Positions 56,552-64,000 of a stretch of DNA of 64,000 nucleotides are shown piece after piece. The translations under genes and the position numbers were made by a program. Source of the DNA: Hyphodiscus hymeniophilus (lineage: Eukaryota > Ascomycota > Leotiomycetes > Helotiales > Hyphodiscaceae). The stretch lies in assembly GCA_016508695.1 (NCBI GenBank), contig VNKQ01000005.1, positions 1,612,001-1,676,000 of the forward strand. Reading direction: 5' to 3'. The notes beneath the pieces are model-generated. The model searched no databases. It had not been told where the DNA came from and saw only the letters and a list, made by a program, of their open reading frames with translations. Every line of letters starts with the position of its first letter. Position 1 is the stretch's first letter.

Positions 56552-57860
56552 TCGATGCTCCAGCGATCTCTGGGCTCGAAATCTCCTTTACATTTAATAT
56601 CAGCGAGCGGCATTCTGCTTTTGACCTGACCCACGATGGTCTTCACGGTGGCATTTTGGGCGTTTTGGTGGGATTGGTACCCGGCTCACTCCTGTGGCTT
56701 CTAACTCGTATCAGAGCGTGAGAGAGCATGGCCGGGTGGGAATAGAACACTCCTTACGGACGAATTAGTTAGCTTAATTTCAAATCGAGATCTATATCAA
56801 CACTACTCGTATCCCTCGCTCATCGTGACGGTGGTTAAGCTGCGTGGCTAGCATGCGTACGACACGTCGAGGTAGCTAGCTGATTGCTGAGATTATCTAG
56901 CAGGTTAAACATCGCCTCCTAACCTAATGCTGGATCGTTCGTTCGCATGCTGAGATTTCGCCGCTCGGCGCCTCCTTTATTCAGACGAAGACCTGGTGTT
57001 TGGTATTCCCAGATGCGCTGATGAGCTTGTTGATTTGATGATGGGGAGATATCAAATCAAAGTCCCAACCCACGGATGAAGCGATCTAGAAACATACCCG
57101 GGTACTGAGATTGAACATATGATCTGCCGCCTTGCCGACTGGCTGTAGGCTGCGGCGGAGACTGGGTCAGGAAGAGGGGAAGGGGAAGAGGGGAAGGGAA
57201 GAGGGGACGGCGGGTTGTGATTGTGGAAGTGGAAGTGGAATTTGAGGGCGGATGTAATGAATGGTACGCAACGATGGATGGATCGTCTCCTTGTCAAATT
57301 TTCAAATGTCAAGGGGATATTCCTGTTTGAGAAATGCTTGACAATAGGCGAGTGAGTGAACCGAGCGACTCGTGAGCGATTCATCGTTGTGCTCTTGCTC
57401 TTGCTCTTGCTCTTGCTCTTGCTCTCGAGTCTCGATTCTAGAGTCTCGATTCTAGAGTCTCGATTCTAGAGTCTCGATTCTTGAGTCTCGATTCTAGAGT
57501 CTCGATTCTAGAGTCTCGATTCACCTGTTGATTTCGATATCCGAGCCTCCTCAACTTCCCACCTGTATATGTACATATATCTAAATACATATATTCCCCT
57601 CCACGCCACCAAAAAAAACCCCCCACGAGCAGGTCTAACCTGGTGTACTGGTCTTGTATTCGAGAGGATTGAGAGGATTGAGAGGATTGAGGGAGCGGGG
57701 TAGCGACTTACTCTAAGAGTTACTCGGTCTCGGCTCTCAGGCTCTCGGGGAAACGAGGCGTCAGTAAGGTATGTGAGGACCGATCGAGCGTGGTCCCTCA
57801 AGTGTTTCTGAGGACATACCTTTTTTGCCTGTTGCTTTCGTGAGTTCAGGGGGGGCTCTA
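56552..57860. other. Intergenic with tandem repeats
   Basis: No gene supported. It holds G/A-rich repeats at about 57170-57210, a CTCTTG array, a 14-bp minisatellite (listed separately) and three GAGAGGATT units near 57661-57690. Confidence 0.55.
57392..57524. repeat. CTCTTG hexamer array plus 14-bp minisatellite
   Basis: Five perfect CTCTTG units lie at 57392-57421. From 57427 to 57524 come seven tandem copies of GAGTCTCGATTCTA. Copy 4 ends TT and copy 7 ends AC; the rest are identical. Neighbouring units create TCTAGA at each boundary. The near identity points to recent expansion. Confidence 0.93.
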
Positions 57861-58740
57861 AGTGAAATTTTCATTCGGCTCTACCGGTATTACCTTTCTT
57901 TTTGGGTTTTTGCGCTTGGAGAGGGTTGATCAACCCTATGTTTATCGACGGCTCTTCTACAGAAACCTGCAGGATTGTAGACCAGCCAGTCCTTGGCACC
58001 ATAGACTGCAATGGTCAGTCTCATACAACAAGTCTACGGCAAGCAAGCTCACCGAACCCCCCACCGTAAATCCCAAACAAGCACTGGAAGCTTATCACCA
58101 GCGTCAGTATCAGCAAGGCATGGCATTATCCAAGAAAAGGCAATCGTCGCCGTCCTTTTCATCCACGAAGTCTTCCTCCCAATCTTTCCCACGTCCCTCA
58201 AAGACATCAATGAGCCATTGCGGCCCTGCCTGGTAGCAAGAATGTCCCCAAGAGCCATCGAGCTCCCGAAGGTCACCCGTGATAGGCTCGGGTGGCACGG
58301 GAGAGGCAAACCGGATATCTTCCACGGGCGGCTGACCCACAACGGAAGTTTATATAGTGGAAATTTTCAAGCTCCTCGCTGTTGTTTGTTGGTGAAGGAT
58401 GCCAAATTCCATACGGCAAGGCGATGGCTGGAAAATCAGGAGGATTTCTCTCGGCATCGTATCTGATGGGTTTAAACTCGTCTTTAATCACGAAGTTAGG
58501 CTCTTGTTGAGAGCCACGCATTCGTGTGAGTTCCCGAATGCAAGGCCTGAGATGACTGCTTCATCGTGTATCGAGGTCGATGCCAACTTGAAGGCTGTAG
58601 GGAGCGAGACTTTGGCAATGAGTGATAGCTTCATGATTGATCACGTATATTTTGAATTGATGAGAGAATATGACTGGACTTCTTTAGCTTCCGAAGAAGA
58701 GGTTGACGCAGACTGGACACACTTGCTATGTTGAATGGGA
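57861..58740 (-). pseudogene. Possible decayed gene, unrecognised
   Basis: On the minus strand, a frame at 58521-58330 (from MRGSQQEPNFVIKDEF to NFHYINF) seems to continue in another frame from about 58340 to 58110 (QPPVEDIRFASPVPPEPITG ... FVDEKDGDDCLFLDN), and then in a third frame towards 58049. No intron with proper ends explains the shifts, which suggests an old gene with frameshifts. Plus-strand frames (57862-58236, 58399-58734) are equally open and could be the true reading. I do not recognise a family. Confidence 0.28.
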
Positions 58741-59621
58741 CTGTAATAGTATTTTGTCAGGTCTCACCAAGGTATGATTGAAAGGCCTGGTATAAAGTTT
58801 CCTGTACTGACTTACGCAGTGCGACCAATGGGATCATAATACACAACAGGGTGAAATGCGAGAGCGAGCGTCTAAGGGAGACCGGACTCTTCTAAGGCAC
58901 TGGCCGAGGCCTGTAGCATGTTGATCACGTAAAAGCATAAACCAATTGACTTCTCCGAGTCAGAACACAAAGCAATACTCAATCAACTTCAAGTCACAAC
59001 AGATTGCTGTTGTAATCAAATTTGGCTGCCATTCTACCAGAAGTGCTATGGGCTCGCAAAGCTCCGTCGCGATGTCCAGTGAAATCAACGCGACACAATT
59101 GGGTTCGGACATACAAATAACGTAACGGAAACAGCGAAAGCTCGTCAGTAGAGGCATTGCATCGGCATTCAGTTGTTGCCCTCTCACTTGAGGGTCGTTG
59201 ATGATAGCATGTTTCGGGTAGCCGAGGATCGACATCGTAATAGGTAGCACAGACTTGTAGAAGTGGCTTTTGTACCAGAGTACTTGTGTTGCATTGAAGG
59301 ACTGGGATAGTGGAACCAAGTCACACCAAGTCACCGTCGTTAAGGTCACCATTTTCGAGGATCAGAAGTGCAGACTACGAGCTTCTCTCAAAAGCCACGC
59401 GCGCGAAGGAAACGTACCAGCACAATCATTTCGAACGTAAGCGAACATACACGATAAAAAGGTCAAACTGCGTCTCATATGACCAAATTACCACCTAAAA
59501 CCACCGATTTCCTGAATATGTGAGTCCCAGGGTTGAGCGCCGCCTGCATGCCAACGATCGTTCGAAAGAGCTGCAATAATGTACACGAGTCTCTAGAAAG
59601 ATCCTCCCCCCAGATTACCCC
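58741..59621. other. Intergenic, no gene seen
   Basis: Short frames only. It lies downstream of SHR3. Confidence 0.5.
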
Positions 59622-60338
59622 TCATTGCTTTTTTCTGGAAGCTGATCTTGTCACATGTCCACTTTTCTGAGCCTTAGCAGTGATCTTCTCCTCTTGTTCC
59701 TTCTCGAACTTCGCCGCCTCATCCTTGTCTTTCCTCTCAGCGTACCACTGACCAGCTTGCAAGACCAAAACACCAACTAACACGAGTGCCAGGATGGTGT
59801 TGCTGGCTGCAAGAACCTTCAAGCTGTCCTCCCTGCCAATCAAAATTTCGTTGGGACCTACAACCTCTGGCTCTGGAAAGTCCGCTGTCACGATTCGAAG
59901 ACCCTTGACGATGTTGGCGATATAGACGACGACGCCTATGACATACAAGACCAATGATGAGCCATCGAATAAGAGATTTGCCTCAGAAGGCTTGAACAGT
60001 TTGATAAAGAAACCGCAAAAGCCAATTGAGATTGCAATATGCAAAATTCGTGGGATGATCGGGGGAGAGTTGTGCATAAACTTGAGATGTGTTTCCAGTT
60101 GGTCGAAATACGCGAGCGGAGTCTCTGCAGATGTCCATAAGAGGGGGTAGTCGTATGGAAAGGAGGAGAAGAGTATGCCGAGGAAGAAGCAGGTAGCTAC
60201 AGACGGTCAGTGATTGCAGAGATGTTGGTGTTGGGGAAATTTACGGCCGATAATCATGAACGTTGCGAAAGAGCCTGACCCGCCTTCACCTATGGGCTTA
60301 TTGTAGGTCTTGAATATTGATATTTTCTTTGGATCCAT
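59622..60338 (-). CDS. SHR3: ER membrane chaperone Shr3
   Basis: This is the ER membrane chaperone that helps amino-acid permeases fold and leave the ER. Two exons (60338-60245, 60196-59622) sum to 223 codons, giving 222 aa, matching the family. Hydrophobic segments near residues 24-46 (FATFMIIG..TCFFLGILFSSFP), 80-98 (ILHIAISIGFCGFFIKLF), 110-130 (LVLYVIGVVVYIANIV) and 160-180 (TILALVLVGVLVLQAG) give the expected four membrane helices. Family text includes NSPPIIPRILH and DSLKVLAASNTILA. The tail is charged and ends KKQ-like (SASRKKQ), possibly a COPI-type retrieval signal. Confidence 0.9.
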
Positions 60339-60771
60339 CTTGAAGCCTTGGTGCACGAAAATTTGACCCGCGTGCTGTTTGTTACCTTATCTCTGCTGAC
60401 AGATGCGATATGTTAGGGCTGAAAAGAGGGGTCGATGGCGAGGGGACCGTAGGGGTGGAATATGAAGCAAAGTTCAGAATACCTTCAACTTGAGATTATT
60501 GTCTGCTATTGTATTGCACAAGGGAACAGTTGAGGACAACGCGACGAGGAGCAGAAGGACGGCTCTCTGAAATCTGCGAAAGGTTCGTTTTGGGAAGGTG
60601 CAGGTGGTCTACGCCGCTTTGGGATAGCTTATCGGGCTTCCCGCGTGACAAAGTCGTGGTAGACCGTTGACCCCTTGAATCCTTGCTGACTGATGAACAT
60701 CGACCCGCGAAGTCCGGAGTTTGTTCATCTTCCTTCTCATAGAGATTCCATATTAAACCAAAAGAACAAGA
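60339..60771. other. Divergent promoter of SHR3 and the SRPBCC gene
   Basis: About 430 bp with no coding sequence that I can support. Confidence 0.45.
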
Positions 60772-61727
60772 ATGGCCACTATCACTATCACTTATACCTA
60801 TGTCGGAGCATTCGTTGTTCTCATAGCCCTACTCTGTCTAATCGCCTTGATTTATAATTCGGTAAAGGGTAAATGCATAATGGCAACCCCCAGCAGTAAG
60901 CATCCCCGCCAAATGATTGCTTTTCTTCAGAGAACGTCTGGCTTTGGGACCAAGCCCTCCTGACAAGCACCCAAAGGCATTGATACGTTTATGTCTATCG
61001 AAACTTGCTGACCCCGGGATCAAAGTCCCAAAAGAAAATGCGGTCATCACTTCGTTTGCTTCCGCAAGAATCGGCGCTCCTGTAGATGACGTCTTCACTG
61101 CATTGCTGAAGTATAACGATTATAACAAATGGTCATGCTTTCAACAGTACAAGTGGCAAGGAGAAGTTGATGAAAATGGAGCTCCCCATGTTGGAACCAG
61201 AGGTTCATTCCAGGTATGTTATTGGTTTTTTCGGGTGCTTTACTTCATATCTCCATGCTAGTATTATCTCATTATTGAAGTTCCTATCTGCGGTAAACAT
61301 ACTCAAGTGACCCACACTCAAATATGTGAACATCTAGATTTGCTTCACTTTATCCAGTAATCAAGATATGCGGTCCCAAGCTTCACGAGCCATCTGCTAA
61401 CGTGAGTCCTAGCTTCGTGTGGAAGGCTTCCGGGAGAGGTACCTTCCAGTGATATTGACTGTTCTGGATAAAGAGAAGAGAATGATCGCTGAAAAGACAA
61501 TATCACATCCACCGTGGCTTTTGGGTGCAGAACGAGTACAAGAAGTTGTCCCAGTCCATGGCCACCCTAGGCTCTGCGAGTACCGAACTTGGCATACCTT
61601 CCAAGGAATCGCTGCGTATGCACTTGCTTTGACTGCTCAAGATGACCTTTCCGAGACGCAAAGGTTGATCGCCGATGGTCTCAAAGTCTACATGGAGAAG
61701 TCACGTGCCAAGACGGCGATGTTCTGA
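60772..61727 (+). CDS. Membrane-anchored SRPBCC/START-like protein
   Basis: A small lipid- or polyketide-binding-fold protein by sequence. The first exon (60772 to about 60868) encodes an N-terminal membrane helix (VGAFVVLIALLCLIALIYN). The second (about 60933-61213) holds an SRPBCC start: ITSFASARIGAPVDDVFTALL, YNKWSCF. The last (about 61413-61727) has PPWLLGAERVQEVVP, CEYRTWHTFQGIAAYAL and a final helix. The middle (61214-61412) is not resolved: an exon encoding KHTQVTHTQ near 61290 is likely, but I could not fix its borders, and the first intron's acceptor is also a guess. A break in the gene cannot be ruled out. Function unknown. Confidence 0.6.
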
Positions 61728-61837
61728 TTGAAATCTAGCTACGAGCTGGAAACTTGATCTATGCTTTATATCGTTCACATGAACCATTTATATTACGCCA
61801 CCCTTCCATCACAGGCCGGAACACAACCTTGGGCTGC

Positions 61838-63768
61838 TCACACAGCACTCTTCTCGCTATGCTGAACGTGCACTTCCTTGTCCCCAGCGTTGGCGTGGAT
61901 AGGCTCCGTCGTAGCCATCTCGATGGTCTCCACCAATTGTCTGCTTTTTTCAGTAGCGACATCACCGCCTAGGATCGCATTTTCACCGTCAAAATGCTTG
62001 ACGATTTCTTCCAAAGGAGTATTCCTTGTCTCGATATAAAACTTCCAGACAATAAACAACTCGAAGGCAAGCCAGACGCAGTAGACGATGTAGTACTTCC
62101 AGGTAATGGCGTTCAGTGCAATGGGGTTCACGTATTGATTGAAGAAGAGTGAGAGATCCACAGCGAGCCAGAGGACGGTAGTACCCTGCAGGAATTAGCT
62201 TCATGAAGAGTGGTGTTCTGCTGAATGGACATACCTTGGCACGAATGTTGTACGGCAGAATCTCGACAGCATAGCCAACGAGCAATCCACTCCAGGCTGC
62301 GTTGTAGAATACGTAGTAGATGAAAATCATGGCTACAACGGCGTTGGCAGCAGCTTTGGATCCATCGATCGAAAAGCGGGCAGAGCAAACTGTCCAAACG
62401 ATGAAGACGCAGAGCATACCGGTGGTAGCAAAGAGAAACAAAGTTCTTCTTCCGATGCGATCGACGAAGAAGCAAGAGCCGACAGCAACGATGATGTTGA
62501 CGATCTGGAGAATTCCGTTGATAAGGAGTTGCGTTGTAGAGTTGGTGATTCCGATCTGGTTGAGGACGGTGTGGATATAATATGAGACGAGCCCGTTACC
62601 TGACCATTGAGAAAAGAAGCCCAGTGAGACCAAGATGATCAAACGATGACGGTTGCCAGGTGTTCTCCAGAGTTCCGACCACGCATTCCCCTCAAATTCT
62701 TTCTCGAGTAGAATGGTCTGGCGAATCTCGTTGTACTCCAACTGAACAAATTCATCTTGTTCATCACCACATGCATGAGCGTTGGCAAGAACCGTGAGTG
62801 CTTGCTCATTCCTGCCTTTGGAGATGAGCCATCGGGGCGATTCAGGGACAAACCCTACGTAGCGGGAAAGTCAGCGGATGCTTCATTTAGAGATGTTTGA
62901 TCTCGAGACATATTCCAAGAAAATGAGATGTTAGAGAATCTTGAATAAAGAAAACTCCGAGTTTCCCCAATACATACAAATAAATGTGAGTTGCAAAGCA
63001 CTTGGGAAGACCTGAACGAGCGACGGAGCCCTCCACGCCCAGTTGCCGGCGATCTTGTTCGTTCCTGTCACCCAAAATCAGCTGAGATATCACAACGGTC
63101 TAAGGAATGCTTACCAAAGGTCAACCACGCAGCCACGAAACTACCCACATACCATGTCGTATTGTAGATTGTCGTGTAAATGGCACGATGTTGTGGATGT
63201 ACCAGCTCAGCAATCAAGAGTGGCGAACTACCGTGCGCGATGGCGACACCGAAACCGATAAAAAAACGAGCTCCAACGAACATACCGAAGGTGAAACCTA
63301 GAGTCTGAAGGATAACACCAAGAACCATGATTGAGCATCCGATCATGATAGAGGTGCGTCTGCCGAGGATATCGGCCGAGTAGGGAACGACTGGCAACGC
63401 ACAAATCGATCCAACAGACATGATGCAGTTCAGGAGACCAAGCTTAGAGGGCGAGGGTGTGTGGTAGTCTGCTCGAAGTTTTAGTATACGTTCACCTTGG
63501 AAGGAGTTCATGGAAAGTGCGTACAGTTTTCCCATTGTGGCAGCGATTGCAAACCATTCATCATCGAGCCATCATATCCGTTCGTCGCCGATGTGAGGAC
63601 AACGAAGAGAAGGCAGATGTAGAGACCTCTCATCCCCTTCTGCTTATACCTGCAGATTATCAGTCTCGCGATTCCGTGAAGGGAATTTAGGGAGAACAAT
63701 TACCAAGTGACACGGGGAAACTGCCTCCCGGCCAACTCGAACGTGTCTTGCGTCCTTTGGAAATCCAT
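61838..63768 (-). CDS. MFS sugar transporter
   Basis: A 12-helix sugar:proton symporter of the plasma membrane; substrate not readable, though the pattern fits fungal lactose/hexose-type carriers. Six exons (63768-63704, 63649-63525, 63468-63115, 63064-62978, 62854-62235, 62185-61838) sum to 533 codons, giving 532 aa. Marks are ATNGYDGSMMNGLQSLPQW in helix 1, ADILGRRTS, PESPRWLISKGRNEQAL, FFSQWSGNGLVSYYIH and VDRIGRRTLFL. Near the end come YAVEILPYNIRAKG and ETRNTPLEEIVKHFDG. It converges with the SRPBCC gene, 110 bp apart. Confidence 0.93.
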
Positions 63769-64000
63769 AATGACCAGTGGTACAGTCAAACTCCTCGAAT
63801 CCCAGCTGGCGAAAATGTGTGGAAAGAACTTGGATGTTTCTCCATGATTGACAGGAAAAGCGGATCAATTTATGGATTTCCATTCTCCATCTTCCCCATT
63901 TCTCCCCATGGGCATTTATCCGCCGTTGAATGCTCGAGAATCAATCACAGGAATCCAGCCGAGGTTCTAGTACCACGACGGTGACCCACCGGCAGCTCGA

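Noticed and set aside
10..64000. Search for CRISPR arrays, prokaryotic operons, rRNA and transposons
   Set aside because: The window is clearly fungal; no spaced direct-repeat arrays, rRNA sequence, transposase, reverse transcriptase or long terminal repeats were seen.

Overview
The window comes from a filamentous ascomycete (Pezizomycotina). Most genes carry several short introns (about 45-90 nt) with GTRNGT-like donors, CTRAY-like branch sites and YAG acceptors. The gene set is typical of the group: a Pro1/Adv-1-type C6 factor, a PRD-4/ChkB-type Chk2 kinase, an NrtA-type nitrate carrier and Fmp52. Leotiomycetes is a reasonable guess but the sequence does not prove it. I built gene models by hand from splice sites and reading frame. 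Where the exon phases add up to a whole number of codons I say so.

Layout. 0-8 kb: Chk2-type kinase (-), SAP30BP/HCNGP-like protein (-) divergent from proteasome beta-7 PRE4 (+), an unclear stretch, then a nitrate transporter (-). 8-10.6 kb: no convincing gene. 10.7-16.2 kb: a 1796-aa RecQ/Sgs1 helicase (+). 16.8-21.1 kb: three Rossmann-fold oxidoreductase loci: an epimerase-like gene broken by a single in-frame TAG (-), Fmp52-like (+) and a Gre2/cinnamoyl-CoA-reductase-like SDR (-). 22.7-29 kb: ATP11 (+), a SAP-like orphan (+), a BTB protein (-), a possible small gene, and an SRPK-like kinase (-). 29.7-36.4 kb: branched-chain aminotransferase (-), Erv2-like sulfhydryl oxidase (+), proteasome beta-1 PRE3 (+), Pho80-type cyclin (+). 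37.3-44.4 kb: MSH4 (-) divergent from RSA4/NLE1 (+), then a Cys-rich single-pass membrane protein (-). 44.4-59.6 kb: very gene-poor and rich in simple repeats, with only pro1 (-) and a SAM-PH protein (+). 59.6-64 kb: SHR3 (-), a SRPBCC-like protein (+) and an MFS sugar transporter (-).

How the genes relate. These are mostly housekeeping genes without operon-like logic. Thematic groups are genome maintenance and meiosis (Chk2, RecQ, MSH4, pro1), the proteasome (PRE4, PRE3), and membrane transport and its chaperone (nitrate carrier, sugar carrier, Shr3). I found no CRISPR, rRNA, tRNA or intact transposon, and no clearly novel multi-gene system.

The most unusual signals are three GC-AG introns in three different genes, a stop-free 84-nt intron just before the zinc cluster of pro1, a lone nonsense codon in an otherwise intact six-exon gene, a SAM-PH gene whose first coding exon appears to be just ATG, and two perfect inverted repeats plus a 14-bp minisatellite in the gene-poor half.
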